A DNA stretch of 64,000 bases, taken from a virus. The stretch is from IMG/VR virus record IMGVR_UViG_3300047558_000137, positions 182,859-246,858 of that record, one strand, 5' to 3'. Below, in pieces: positions 31,367 through 40,331 of the stretch; position 1 is the stretch's first letter, and each line of letters begins with the position of its first letter. Under the pieces are notes generated by a model. It worked only from the letters and a program-made list of their open reading frames with translations, was not told where the DNA came from and searched no databases. A program made the position numbers and the translations under genes.

Positions 31367-32119
31367 GTCAACGTTTTTGTAAATAAACTCAGCTTCGGGT
31401 ATACGTGTGCGCCCGTTTTTACTGCCTAGCACAACAACTCTACGAAGTCCACGCTCAGTTTTAACAGTTAGAATAATACACCCACCGGCTGCATTAGTTG
31501 TGCCAGTCTTACTTACAACAAATTCGTGCTTATGTCCTATTAATGGATTGGTCTGTTTAAAGATGAGCCACTTCTTTTTGTTTTTAATTTCAACTTTAGT
31601 TTTGTTAGAGGCACTAACAATTAAATAATTCTTTTCAGCAAGTTGTAATAATAGCAATAGGTCTTCGGCTGTGCTAGTATTACCTGGTAGCAGTCCTGTT
31701 GCGTCTACTAGAGTGGTATGTCGTAGTCCCCAACGATATGCATTGGCATTCATATCACCAATACAGTTACCGTATCCGCCACGATAATTGCGACATAATA
31801 GATCTGCGGCATGATTATCACTACGCACTAACGCCATTTCAATTAAATCTTGGCGAGTAACCATTAGGCTATTGTTATAACGTATATACTGATTTAAATC
31901 TTGCTTTGCATCCATCACTGTTAACACAGTGAATATCTTGGTAATGGAAGCAATTGGTCTAACAGTGTCTGTGTCCTTGCTGCCCAATACTCGATTGTTC
32001 TCGTCTGCAACGAGCCAGCTTCTGGCTGTAAGGTCATCAGTGTCGTCAATAGTTGCGGCAGGTTTTGCCCAGCAATTGAGGCCGGCAAGTAATGCCAGAA
32101 CAAGTATAATTTTAGCCAT
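31355..32119 (-). CDS. PBP7-like D-alanyl-D-alanine peptidase
   Basis: 254 residues from ATG at 32119, with signal peptide (KIILVLALLAGLNCWA). The S11 peptidase triad is complete: SITK (SxxK) near residue 60, SDN near 101, KTGTT near 205. PBP7 and its relatives cut D,D-crosslinks in peptidoglycan. In a phage it may loosen the wall during lysis or protect it from rival phages. It is close to two small exported or membrane proteins. Confidence 0.88.
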   Translation of the reverse strand: MAKIILVLALLAGLNCWAKPAATIDDTDDLTARSWLVADENNRVLGSKDTDTVRPIASITKIFTVLTVMDAKQDLNQYIRYNNSLMVTRQDLIEMALVRSDNHAADLLCRNYRGGYGNCIGDMNANAYRWGLRHTTLVDATGLLPGNTSTAEDLLLLLQLAEKNYLIVSASNKTKVEIKNKKKWLIFKQTNPLIGHKHEFVVSKTGTTNAAGGCIILTVKTERGLRRVVVLGSKNGRTRIPEAEFIYKNVDLAQ

Positions 32120-32163
32120 ATGTCGCAATATTCTTCTAGTAACATTAGTTATTTAACCATATG

Positions 32164-32487
32164 TTAAAGACTTAGATTGGGTTTGGGATATCGATATCTA
32201 ACTTCTGTGCCAACGCTGATAACACAGGCGGCTTCATGATCTACTTCGGCAATGGTAAATGACCCAGTTTCTTTGTTAATGTAAACTGAAGTAACAACAC
32301 CCGCAACTCCTGATGTTTTGCCAATGATCATTGGTTCTTCGCCATACTTTTCTTTAATCTGCTTTAGAAAAGTCTTTGTATCAAAACACACGATAGGCTT
32401 TTCGGCCCTTATAGCATCAGCATGTGCTGCCGTTGAAAGAACAAATAGAATCGATACAAGTAATTTAGACATAAAGTACTTAGTCAT
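32164..32487 (-). CDS. secreted phage protein, unknown
   Basis: 107 residues with a signal peptide (SKLLVSILFVLSTAAHA). The mature part has two cysteines (KPIVCFDTKTF and EAACVISVG) probably forming a disulfide. This family, with 'KPxxC...L...G' and a late 'GC..xGxG', recurs in T4-like phages; function unknown. ATGA overlap with the small membrane protein gene. Confidence 0.7.
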   Translation of the reverse strand: MTKYFMSKLLVSILFVLSTAAHADAIRAEKPIVCFDTKTFLKQIKEKYGEEPMIIGKTSGVAGVVTSVYINKETGSFTIAEVDHEAACVISVGTEVRYRYPKPNLSL

Positions 32488-32624
32488 TCAATCATTGACA
32501 TTATTTTAATGATGCCAACTACTACAGCTAACACAACCATAAGTGCCAACGTAGAAAAGCTAATTGCGGCAAATGCTGCAACTGCCAAACTAGAGGCCAA
32601 CAGTTCTCTCCACCATTTTTTCAT
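32484..32624 (-). CDS. 46-residue membrane protein
   Basis: Begins MKKWWRELLASSLAVAAF and continues as a long hydrophobic stretch (AAISFSTLALMVVLAVVVGIIK). One or two membrane helices and a basic N-terminus. Shares TAATG with the gene upstream and ATGA with the gene downstream. A holin or spanin-like role is possible from context but not shown. Confidence 0.6.
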   Translation of the reverse strand: MKKWWRELLASSLAVAAFAAISFSTLALMVVLAVVVGIIKIMSMIE

Positions 32625-33406
32625 TATCGTCCAGTCCAAACTTTTGGTTTAGCTTCTTCCTGGCGCTGTTGTTCTGTCTTGGGTATCCAGCCAGTGCCAA
32701 GGTGAGGATATTTCTCTATCCTATCTTCGACTATCAGAGCCAGTGCCAACCCAACTGTTGCCGCAACTAGTATTGATCCTATACCAATCCCAACCTCTAC
32801 CATGTAGAGATTTAACATATCTCTTCTTCTTCGTTCTTTTGCTGCGTTTTCACGCATCTGTTTGGCAATTAACTGCTGTTGTTCTTTGCCCATAACTTCC
32901 ATCATATCCGACACTTCGGTGTATAAGGCACCTAGTTCAGGCGGACTTTGATAAATCATTACTTCACGTAGTTCTTTACCCATTTCTTCTAATTGCTTAC
33001 GCATTAGAATACGTTGTAGGGCACGTTTACCTAGGCTTGCATCACCAGTGTATACTTCTGTTTTAGCACGGCGTTCTTCTTCGTCGAATATGGCAACACA
33101 CTTGTAATAGTTGTCGTAATACTCGCCTAGCTTTTCGCCAATTTCTTTATAGATATCAGTATGTTCGCCGCTGTTGGCTTTTTTGTTTAGCTCAACAATT
33201 TTGTTGCGCTCTTGAACATACTGATTGCGCTGTTCTACTGTAGCAGGTTTCTCGGGAGGATGTAGCTTTTTAAATTGGTCGTCGAGATCCTTGAGGACTT
33301 CTTTCACTTCCCCAGCAGCACCCTTTATGTCTTTATAAAGTTTGCACCCTTCTTTAACGAGCTTTACAGCGCCGTTAGCAAGGGCAAACAGCGTTAATGG
33401 ATCCAT
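32624..33406 (-). CDS. coiled-coil protein with C-terminal membrane segment
   Basis: 260 residues. Long charged helices (residues 20-190, including QQQLIAKQMRENAAKERRRRD) then a membrane helix VGIGIGSILVAATVGLALALI near 210-230 and a short tail. Likely a membrane-anchored structural or assembly protein. It is preceded by an inverted repeat that encloses its promoter. Confidence 0.65.
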   Translation of the reverse strand: MDPLTLFALANGAVKLVKEGCKLYKDIKGAAGEVKEVLKDLDDQFKKLHPPEKPATVEQRNQYVQERNKIVELNKKANSGEHTDIYKEIGEKLGEYYDNYYKCVAIFDEEERRAKTEVYTGDASLGKRALQRILMRKQLEEMGKELREVMIYQSPPELGALYTEVSDMMEVMGKEQQQLIAKQMRENAAKERRRRDMLNLYMVEVGIGIGSILVAATVGLALALIVEDRIEKYPHLGTGWIPKTEQQRQEEAKPKVWTGR

Positions 33407-33409
33407 AGG

Positions 33410-33458
33410 TTTTCAGCCCATTCCTCTCTTATTATATTTAAGGAAATGGGCTGAAAAA
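33410..33458 (-). promoter_or_regulatory. promoter enclosed in a long inverted repeat
   Basis: The arms TTTTCAGCCCATT and AAATGGGCTGAAAA (one bulge) enclose a loop with TATAAT (33431-33436, minus strand) about 25 bases before the ATG at 33406. The stem could be a terminator for the gene to the right, or a regulator site over the promoter. Confidence 0.5.
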
Positions 33459-33497
33459 TTATCGCTGCGTTTAAGTTATACTAAATAAAACCCCAGA

Positions 33498-34265
33498 TTA
33501 CTTGCCAGCTAATGGGTTATCCATAGCCTTTTGTATCTTTTGGTCTACTTCACGCTGTAGTTGCTTTACTGTTTGATCCATTTCTTTGCTGTTCTTGCGT
33601 AGATCTTGTTGTACTTCACGAACAGCCAAATCGGCTTCACGAGCGTTTTGTTTGCTACTACGCTCAACACTTTCAACTACACCTTCTAATCGACGAATAT
33701 CACTCTTTAGGTCGTTCTTAATATCTTGTGTATATTGAACTGACTTTTCAGAATTCTGTTCGGCGATTTCTACTTTCTTGTAGATTTCACTTAGGTCTGG
33801 AGCAACATACATAGCAATCTTCTTCTTCATGTCCATGTAGTCTTTGTAGACTTCAAAGGAACCATAAAGTCCGCCAAGGGCAGATGATATGATAGTACCT
33901 ACAATCATTAACTTAGCAGGAGTAAAGCTGTAGCCTGCTATGGTCCATACAGTGTTCTTATCTGTTAGCTTTTGAAGTTTTTCAACTTCGGCGTTAACAT
34001 CTACTGTACCTGCAGGCATTGCTGGCTTGGCGGATGTCTTAGCGACTGGTTTTGCACCTTTCTTAGACTTGGCACCTGCTTTACCTTTAGCTGGTTTCTT
34101 GCTGCCTTTACGTGCTAATGCACCTGCTGCCGCGGCTCCAGCAAGACCGGCTAACGCACCAGCATTAGATCCTTCATCTTCGGATTCTTCAGTATCTTCT
34201 TCTGACTCATCTAGTTCTTCAGATTCGTCTAGTTCTTCGTCTTCTGGTTTATTTTCTTCTGACAT
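33498..34265 (-). CDS. membrane protein with acidic N-terminus and coiled coil
   Basis: 255 residues. Residues 1-30 are acidic repeats (DEELDESEELDESEED); 35-80 an Ala/Gly then Lys-rich stretch; one membrane helix near 113-134 (FTPAKLMIVGTIISSALGGLYG); 140-255 a coiled coil. This layout occurs in T4-like phages, probably a virion or assembly protein. Its ATG is one base from the stop of the 824-residue gene. Confidence 0.68.
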   Translation of the reverse strand: MSEENKPEDEELDESEELDESEEDTEESEDEGSNAGALAGLAGAAAAGALARKGSKKPAKGKAGAKSKKGAKPVAKTSAKPAMPAGTVDVNAEVEKLQKLTDKNTVWTIAGYSFTPAKLMIVGTIISSALGGLYGSFEVYKDYMDMKKKIAMYVAPDLSEIYKKVEIAEQNSEKSVQYTQDIKNDLKSDIRRLEGVVESVERSSKQNAREADLAVREVQQDLRKNSKEMDQTVKQLQREVDQKIQKAMDNPLAGK

Positions 34266-34266
34266 T

Positions 34267-36741
34267 TTAGTTTCCTAATTTATATTGGCTATCAACCATT
34301 TCTTGCCATTTTGCATCGCTGGCGCCGGACAGTCTTCGCTGGGCATTGCGATTATCGACGGTAGGTTTGTGATACTGGCGTGCTACTGCGTTCGCTAAAG
34401 TATCTGGTACGATTGAATTTTGATATGCCGAGAATCCTGGCACGTACCCCATTAGGCCTACTACTAAACCTTGTGTTGCAGCCTGTGCTTCCATTGTGGT
34501 TGCGTTGGCACTTGCTGCTGCTGCATCTTTGGCGGCTGCTGCCGCATTACCACGGGCGGCTGCTTTGGCCACTGCACCTTCTGTTTTCTTTGCATCTGCT
34601 TTTGCTTCTGCACTAGGTTGTGGTGCAGGTGCAGGTGTTGTGGCTGCTGCGGTAGCTGCTGTGGTTGCACTGTTACTAGGAGGGTTAATTACACTAGTTA
34701 CACTTGTTGGACTGGTTGTACTTGTGGTAGTAGGTGTACTCACCGCCGAACTTACCACAGGATCACTGATTGCCACTGCGGCAGGATTGCTTATTACTGT
34801 AGCAGGAGATTCTGTAGTTATTGTTACAACCGATGTAGTTGTTGTCTTTGGTGTAGACAATATGTTCTTGGCTGCGTATGCTGTCGCATAGTTAGGACAT
34901 GTTCTGTCATACAGTCCGTTTAGTTGACACTGTTGACTAAAATAAGCCTGTTGGTAGTTAGGGCAACTAGTTGAATATAGTTGGCTAATGTTACATTGTT
35001 GTGTTAAGTATGCTGCCTGATATCCTGGGCAGTCACTCATATACAATGGATTGGCTGTACATTGCTGTGTATGATATGCTTGTGCGTACCCAACACAGTC
35101 TGTTGCGTACAACGGATTAATACTGCACTGCTGATTCTTATAGGCCACTGCATAACCAGGGCATTGGTTACTGTATAATGGATTGGCTGTACATTGCTGA
35201 CTAAAGTATGCTTGCTGGTATCCCGGACAATCACTCATATACAAAGCACTGATACTGCATTGCTGGTCATGATAGGCAACCGCATATCCAGTACATTGAT
35301 TACTGTACAATGGACTAATGTTACATTGTTGTGTTAGGTAGGCCTGTGCATATCCAGTACAGTCACTCATATACAAAGGATTAAGACTGCATTGTTGATT
35401 ATGGTAAGCTGTTGCATAACCGGGACATTGATTACTATATAACGCACTAGCGGCACATTGTTGATTAAAATAGGCCAGCTGGTATCCGGGACAGGTTGTA
35501 TCACTTAGTGGATTGTTTGTGCATTGTTGTGTAAATAATGCCTGTGCATATCCAGGACAACTTTGACTATATAGCTGATTGGCTGTACATTGCTGTGTTA
35601 GATAGGCAGACTGATATCCTGGGCAGTCACTTGCCCATAGTGGATTAATGTTACATTGTTGGTCATGATATGCCTGTTGGTACCCTGGACAGCTAGTACT
35701 ACTCAATGGATTAACAGTACAAGGATCTGGTGTGTATTCAAAGTTACTCCAGACATTGTCAATACTTGCTACGCCAGTGGTTGATACAGAAAAACTCACA
35801 CTACCCAACGTTGATAGGTTGCGACTTGCAGGAAATAGATAACGATAACTAGGCGAACCAGATATGTTCTGTCCAGTGTGAGTATGACTATTTGAATACA
35901 ACGAATTATTGGCACTATCAGTTAGTCCAACATTTAATGTAACGCTACTATTAGTCCACCCCCAGCATCCTAAGAACTGCCAACCAGAACAATATTGTCC
36001 TCCCACACTGTAATCATATCCATAATTAAATGCGTGGATCATTACATTGGCGCCACTAAGACCCAATGCTTGATTAATAGCATAACTCTGTCCAACAACA
36101 TTACTTAAAATGTTACTGCTAGTCTGTACGGTGCTATAATTTGGGCAAGTTGGACTATATGCAGGATTAGTAACACAAGGATCAACTCTGTAGTTCAAAC
36201 TCATGCCTACATTACGAACTTCTGGCCCAAAGTATCCAGCCCAAAATCCGCTGTCCTTACTGTTAAAGGATATACTTAAATTCCCTACGCCACTTAGGTT
36301 AGCCGGATTGGTTAATGTTTGTGTACCAGTAAATGTAGTCCAATCAAACTTTGTATTGTGTGTCGTGGTGTTAGTTAATAGGGTAGCGCCAGTGTTACTA
36401 GTCATCTTAGTAACCACAGTCATAGTGTCCACACTGCCTTGTCTGTTATCGCCGTTCATGTTACGCAGATCGTAGGTATAGTTATACCCATCTACCTGTA
36501 CGCCAGACCCGCTTAATGCGTTATTAATTGCTGTAGTCTTAGAGGCAGTGGCTTGATTATAACTCCAGTTAACTGTGCCGGTTGCAGTATCGTAAAGTAG
36601 AACAGAACCTGGCATACGATTAGCAGGTAAAGTGCCGTTGGTTACTCCGGTCCAGTTTGTCCCACTTAATACGTTGCTAGTTGTGTCTGCGTTAACTGCT
36701 GAAACAACTAGTGCCAGAATCAGCGCAATTAGTTGTTTCAT
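34267..36741 (-). CDS. large secreted protein with 13 cysteine repeats
   Basis: 824 residues with a signal peptide (KQLIALILALVVSAVNA). Two related beta-rich domains of about 150 residues follow, each ending DPC-(V/T)NP...C-x-x-Y. From about residue 345 to 625 there are thirteen 22-residue repeats of the form CPGYxxAYxxQQCxxNPLYxxx (two cysteines each), then a Thr/Ser/Ala-rich low-complexity part and a C-terminal domain. An extended, disulfide-stabilised surface rod or adhesin is likely. It is followed upstream by a second exported protein (36738-37223). Confidence 0.75.
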   Translation of the reverse strand: MKQLIALILALVVSAVNADTTSNVLSGTNWTGVTNGTLPANRMPGSVLLYDTATGTVNWSYNQATASKTTAINNALSGSGVQVDGYNYTYDLRNMNGDNRQGSVDTMTVVTKMTSNTGATLLTNTTTHNTKFDWTTFTGTQTLTNPANLSGVGNLSISFNSKDSGFWAGYFGPEVRNVGMSLNYRVDPCVTNPAYSPTCPNYSTVQTSSNILSNVVGQSYAINQALGLSGANVMIHAFNYGYDYSVGGQYCSGWQFLGCWGWTNSSVTLNVGLTDSANNSLYSNSHTHTGQNISGSPSYRYLFPASRNLSTLGSVSFSVSTTGVASIDNVWSNFEYTPDPCTVNPLSSTSCPGYQQAYHDQQCNINPLWASDCPGYQSAYLTQQCTANQLYSQSCPGYAQALFTQQCTNNPLSDTTCPGYQLAYFNQQCAASALYSNQCPGYATAYHNQQCSLNPLYMSDCTGYAQAYLTQQCNISPLYSNQCTGYAVAYHDQQCSISALYMSDCPGYQQAYFSQQCTANPLYSNQCPGYAVAYKNQQCSINPLYATDCVGYAQAYHTQQCTANPLYMSDCPGYQAAYLTQQCNISQLYSTSCPNYQQAYFSQQCQLNGLYDRTCPNYATAYAAKNILSTPKTTTTSVVTITTESPATVISNPAAVAISDPVVSSAVSTPTTTSTTSPTSVTSVINPPSNSATTAATAAATTPAPAPQPSAEAKADAKKTEGAVAKAAARGNAAAAAKDAAAASANATTMEAQAATQGLVVGLMGYVPGFSAYQNSIVPDTLANAVARQYHKPTVDNRNAQRRLSGASDAKWQEMVDSQYKLGN
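34880..35735 (-). repeat. 66-bp tandem coding repeats (13 units)
   Basis: In-frame repeats of 22 codons inside the 824-residue gene. Units are diverged at DNA level, with alternating loops (NQ, SD, TT before the Cys), which suggests old duplications of two-unit blocks rather than recent slippage. Confidence 0.85.
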
Positions 36742-37223
36742 TTCTTCTCAATGACTACTTTCGGTGTACGGGCCGGGTTCGCTTCCCATACCGCTTTTGC
36801 TTCCGCACCGATCTTGCCATCAATGGGACAGGGCGTGCCTGCGTCCATCATAGCATCCCATACGCGGCGGTCTTGACACATAGTAGCAACTGCTGCCACT
36901 TTCATGCCCATGTCAAATAAGGTTTTGCTTAGTTTTAGTCGTTCACAGTTATAGTCGGTTGTAGTACCGCCCATACTGATACCTAGAATTTGTGTTTGTA
37001 CTGCACCAGATGCTGCAACTGCACATACGTCATTATTAATAACTGTAACTGCTGGCGCAATGGCACTAGGTGGTGGACTATGTACAGTGGTCTTACTGTC
37101 GCTAAAAGTCGTAGTTGTACTGTTTGAAGTTGATTGAGTGATAATTGGGTCTGTTTGTGCAACCGCTGACCCAACGGCAAAAGCCATAACAATGGCCAAT
37201 AATCTAGTCTTCGCTCCCTGCAT
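36738..37223 (-). CDS. exported protein linked to the cysteine-repeat protein
   Basis: 161 residues, signal peptide (RLLAIVMAFAVGSAVA), a Thr/Ser-rich linker, then a domain with four cysteines (NDVCAVAASG, YNCERLKLSKTLFDMGMKVAAVATMCQD, GTPCPIDGKIG). The 'CERLKLSKTLFDMGMKVAAV' motif recurs in phages beside a large fibre gene. Overlaps the 824-residue gene by four bases. Own TATAAT (37251-37256) and site CAGGAGATG. Confidence 0.72.
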   Translation of the reverse strand: MQGAKTRLLAIVMAFAVGSAVAQTDPIITQSTSNSTTTTFSDSKTTVHSPPPSAIAPAVTVINNDVCAVAASGAVQTQILGISMGGTTTDYNCERLKLSKTLFDMGMKVAAVATMCQDRRVWDAMMDAGTPCPIDGKIGAEAKAVWEANPARTPKVVIEKK

Positions 37224-37250
37224 TTTCTCATCTCCTGTTATGGTTTTCTT

Positions 37251-37256
37251 ATTATA
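37251..37256 (-). promoter_or_regulatory. -10 promoter box
   Basis: TATAAT on the minus strand about 27 bases before the ATG at 37223. The -35 region is weak. Confidence 0.5.
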
Positions 37257-37304
37257 CTAACTAAGAAAAATGCGTATTAGTATTTACAATGAGTTTGTTC
37301 TAGA

Positions 37305-37487
37305 TTAAATGCTGCTATCTGTTGGGAAGGTAAACCAATGACAACGTTGTAATACCTGTATTACTCTATCACCGGTGGTGTTGAATTTCTTGGCTGCGTA
37401 TTCAACAAAGTAACTCCAGTCACGTACATAATGTTCATTACCTTGTTGCCATGCTTGGTAAACGTGCTGTAGTTGAGATTCTGTCAT
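37305..37487 (-). CDS. small phage protein
   Basis: 60 residues: TESQLQHVYQAWQQGNEHYVRDWSYFVEYAAKKFNTTGDRVIQVL, helical. ATGA overlap with the upstream 42-residue gene. Function unknown. Confidence 0.6.
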   Translation of the reverse strand: MTESQLQHVYQAWQQGNEHYVRDWSYFVEYAAKKFNTTGDRVIQVLQRCHWFTFPTDSSI

Positions 37488-37612
37488 TTCTTTGATTTAG
37501 GTTTAACTGCTTCTTTTTGTTCTTTAAGAAGTTTTTGCGTTAACGGACTAGTATGATGAGGTGTTTGTTTAGCGGGTTCTTTAACTCTAGGTCTGCGCTT
37601 AAACCAACTCAT
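37484..37612 (-). CDS. 42-residue basic phage protein
   Basis: Begins MSWFKRRPRVKEPAKQTPHH and ends KLLKEQKEAVKPKSKK. Tiny basic proteins starting MSWFxRRPR..TPxHxTSP are common in T4-like phages. Overlaps 37305-37487 (ATGA). Function unknown. Confidence 0.6.
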   Translation of the reverse strand: MSWFKRRPRVKEPAKQTPHHTSPLTQKLLKEQKEAVKPKSKK

Positions 37613-37654
37613 ACTGCGTCCTCCTTTTAATATTTAAGAAGGCCGCAACAATGA

Positions 37655-37963
37655 TTATGTATTGTTAAATCTTTTTAGAATTTCTTCATAAAATGTGTCT
37701 AGTTCTCCGCCAAACTGTCCTTTAAGGTGTTCTGCAATATCATTGCATAGTTTGCTGTCATTTTCTTTCATTGCCTTAACGAACCCTTCGTGTAGAGTTT
37801 TATAAGTTTCTAAACTAGCAAATCCATTAATACCTATTTTTTCTGGTGGAACAACACAGTATGTTGTAACGTCTTTATCCTCAACTTTGAAGGTTTCTAA
37901 TTCAAGTACAGTATGTGTGCTACGCATCTGTTCTGCTACTTCTTGATTCCAAATAATCTGCAT
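37655..37963 (-). CDS. small phage protein
   Basis: 102 residues, [25 protein letters not shown] start, acidic, helical C-terminus (AIAEHLKGQFGGELDTFYEEIL-like). It overlaps guaC by one base and so is made with it. Function unknown. Confidence 0.68.
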   Translation of the reverse strand: MQIIWNQEVAEQMRSTHTVLELETFKVEDKDVTTYCVVPPEKIGINGFASLETYKTLHEGFVKAMKENDSKLCNDIAEHLKGQFGGELDTFYEEILKRFNNT

Positions 37964-39057
37964 TAGACACTTCCAAACACGTTATTAATTTGTTGCGTTA
38001 CACGAACAAAAGTTGTTCGTTTGCTTAATTCTTTAAGACTACGTGCGCCCACGTATGTGCAGGTACTGCGTAGGCCTCCGAGAATATCTAGCACAGTATT
38101 GTCTACAGGACCACGATATGGCACACGAACTGTTTTGCCTTCGCTACTGCGATGATGTGCAACACCACCGCTGTGCTTGTTCATAGCTGTGTCGCTGCTC
38201 ATGCCGTAGAACTCAACAAACTTTTTATATTCAAAAGTATCTGCCCAATCTCTATTTAAATTTATTTTATGTTGACGACCAGTGTTTACTCGTTCTTCAA
38301 TGATTGTTCCACCACCTTCATCATGTCCGGCTAGCATACCACCAAGCATTACAAAGTCAGCGCCGGCACCAAAGGCTTTAGCAACATCTCCAGGACAGGT
38401 GCAGCCTCCATCGGCAATAATATGACCACCAAGGCCATGAGCAGCGTCAGCACATTCAATAATAGCACTAAGCTGAGGATATCCCACACCAGTTTGTCTT
38501 CTGGTAGTACAGACCGAACCTGGGCCAATCCCAACTTTAACAATGTCAATACCATTTAGAATTAACTCCTCTGTGATTTCTGGTGTTACTACGTTACCTG
38601 CAATCAGTGTAACGTTTGATCCTACTTCTGTACGCAACCGTTCAATAAAACGTTGAAAGGCTGCTGTGTAACCGTTCGCCACATCAATGCAGACAAACTT
38701 AATAGCAGGATATGCTGTTAGAATATATTTTAATTGTTGTAGTTCTTCTGGATTAATACCAATGCTAGGAACAATATAATCTTTAAACCCAGGCTTGGCA
38801 TCTATCCAATCATTCAATGACACCTGCTTGGTAACGGTAGTTAACATACCATGCTGGCTCAAGGCTTGATGCATAGCAAATGTACCAACTCCGTCCATGT
38901 TAGCAGCCATGATAGGAATACCAGTCCATGACTGTTGGCTGTTACGGAATGTGTAGGTTCTTTTTAGATCTACTTCTTTGCGACTGTTTAGTGTGCTACG
39001 CTTGGGTACAAATAATACGTCTTTAAAATCTAACTTGGTGTCTTGAATAATTCTCAT
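37963..39057 (-). CDS. guaC: GMP reductase
   Basis: 364 residues, very close to E. coli Gua[67 protein letters not shown] (catalytic Cys), [26 protein letters not shown], and [14 protein letters not shown]. It reduces GMP to IMP with NADPH, moving guanine nucleotides toward the adenine pool. An insert of about 20 residues ([21 protein letters not shown]) before the YGMSS loop is not in the E. coli enzyme. Start overlaps the exonuclease stop (ATGA). Confidence 0.93.
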   Translation of the reverse strand: MRIIQDTKLDFKDVLFVPKRSTLNSRKEVDLKRTYTFRNSQQSWTGIPIMAANMDGVGTFAMHQALSQHGMLTTVTKQVSLNDWIDAKPGFKDYIVPSIGINPEELQQLKYILTAYPAIKFVCIDVANGYTAAFQRFIERLRTEVGSNVTLIAGNVVTPEITEELILNGIDIVKVGIGPGSVCTTRRQTGVGYPQLSAIIECADAAHGLGGHIIADGGCTCPGDVAKAFGAGADFVMLGGMLAGHDEGGGTIIEERVNTGRQHKINLNRDWADTFEYKKFVEFYGMSSDTAMNKHSGGVAHHRSSEGKTVRVPYRGPVDNTVLDILGGLRSTCTYVGARSLKELSKRTTFVRVTQQINNVFGSV

Positions 39058-39584
39058 CTTTTAGTAATACCTAATCTATTATATATAGTCTGCACCGCAA
39101 CAGCTTGACTAACACAATCCTCTAACGCATTGTGTAGCCCGGCTTTATTCTTTTCTCTAGGATCACCATGCACCTTAAACAGTGTACGGCTATCGCTTAT
39201 TTGCCAAAACTGCCATGGTGTGGGCCAGCCATATTGGCGATACAAGTTTTCTAGAATAGCAATGTCAAACACGGGACCTTGTACCCAAATATTATTTACG
39301 CCTACTAGAAACCTGTTTAATTCTTTATACATCTGTTCAATGCTACAGCGGTCTTCGGTGCCCAATGCTTCTTCGCGCACATCTTCTGCCTGTTGCATCC
39401 ACCATTGCAGTGTTTCTTCTTGCACTTCACGCCCGGCAGCAATCTGTTCATCTGCATCTGGACGTAGGTAAAGGCCCGGGCCTGGGTCAGCCAATGAATA
39501 TGGATCAAACTTAACTGCACCTAGAGTTAGGATAACACAACCAGGTCGTGTGCCCAACGTTTCAAGGTCCAACATTACATCCAT
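39054..39584 (-). CDS. DnaQ/RNase T-fold 3'-5' exonuclease
   Basis: 176 residues: [12 protein letters not shown] at the N-terminus (ExoI), [20 protein letters not shown] (ExoII), [15 protein letters not shown] (ExoIII with the catalytic His and Asp). Metal-dependent removal of 3' nucleotides. Similar to T4 DexA-type and other phage exonucleases; DNA or RNA preference cannot be told. Confidence 0.87.
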   Translation of the reverse strand: MDVMLDLETLGTRPGCVILTLGAVKFDPYSLADPGPGLYLRPDADEQIAAGREVQEETLQWWMQQAEDVREEALGTEDRCSIEQMYKELNRFLVGVNNIWVQGPVFDIAILENLYRQYGWPTPWQFWQISDSRTLFKVHGDPREKNKAGLHNALEDCVSQAVAVQTIYNRLGITKR

Positions 39585-40063
39585 TATTTTTCCTGTTTAA
39601 GTATCTTCATTGTTTCAGCTTCGACTACACGTTTACGTAGTCCGCTACTAGAGAATGAATGATCTCTACTGTTAAAGATATGTTCGATGCCACGATCAAA
39701 TCCTTCTATTCGACCTGAGAAATCTCGATCTTGGTACTCTATACCCAGAATCCGTACATCGACTGGAAGGATGAGTAAGAGGTCAATGAGATCTTGTTCC
39801 GTGGAGTAAACCACGACTTCATCAACATATCGACACGCAGCCAGTTGTATCTGACGCTCCACAATACTCTGTACAGGTTTGTTCTTGGTGTCCGGTCTAT
39901 CGATTGTTGGATCTGTTTGTAATCCGCAGATGAGATAGTCGCAGTGATTTTTAGCTTCTGACAACATAGCAACGTGTCCAGCATGTAGCATATCGAACGT
40001 ACTAAATGTGATGCCAATGCGCTTACCTTCTGCTTTTAGTTTTTTGATGTGATTAAATATCAT
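39584..40063 (-). CDS. cytidylyltransferase-like nucleotidyltransferase
   Basis: 159 residues: GITFSTFDMLHAGHVAMLSEAKN with the HxGH site, CGLQTDPTIDRPDTKNKPVQSIVERQ, DEVVVYSTEQDL, and SSSGLRKRVVEAE for the late ISSTxxR-type motif. Closest in layout to glycerol-3-phosphate cytidylyltransferase (TagD). It couples CTP (or ATP) to a phosphate. Shares TAATG with the exonuclease and overlaps the gene upstream by 11 bases. Confidence 0.85.
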   Translation of the reverse strand: MIFNHIKKLKAEGKRIGITFSTFDMLHAGHVAMLSEAKNHCDYLICGLQTDPTIDRPDTKNKPVQSIVERQIQLAACRYVDEVVVYSTEQDLIDLLLILPVDVRILGIEYQDRDFSGRIEGFDRGIEHIFNSRDHSFSSSGLRKRVVEAETMKILKQEK

Positions 40064-40331
40064 CTTCTGTAATCTCTGCTAGTTCGTCAATACCTTCGCC
40101 AGTGGTGTGTTGATAAGTTTTGTCTCCAACTACCCAAGTGTCTGTCCAAAAACGTTGACTGTTGGTTGATTCTGGTGGAGGTAGTAAGAGCAACATAGTT
40201 TCAACTTGTTTGCGTTCTTCGCCTTCTAAGATTCTTGTAGTTTTGAGTAAACCTAGACTCTTCAGAAACGCACGGGCTTCTTCGGGAGTCTTTGGTGCCG
40301 CCGCCTTAATCCATTCCAGTGATCTGCTCAT
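40053..40331 (-). CDS. small phage protein
   Basis: 92 residues: SLEWIKAAAPKTPEEARAFLKSLGLLKT, then ETMLLLLPPPESTNSQRFWTDTWVVGDKTYQHTTGEG. Neighbours clpS upstream with a one-base overlap. Not recognised. Confidence 0.65.
   Translation of the reverse strand: MSRSLEWIKAAAPKTPEEARAFLKSLGLLKTTRILEGEERKQVETMLLLLPPPESTNSQRFWTDTWVVGDKTYQHTTGEGIDELAEITEDDI

Noticed and set aside
34380-34923. Long plus-strand reading frames rich in Leu or Cys
   Set aside because: They are antisense shadows of the repeat and low-complexity part of the 824-residue gene; no ribosome site, and composition follows the other strand.
34880-35735. Regular 66-bp repeats as a CRISPR array
   Set aside because: The units are diverged, in frame and coding; there are no unique spacers.
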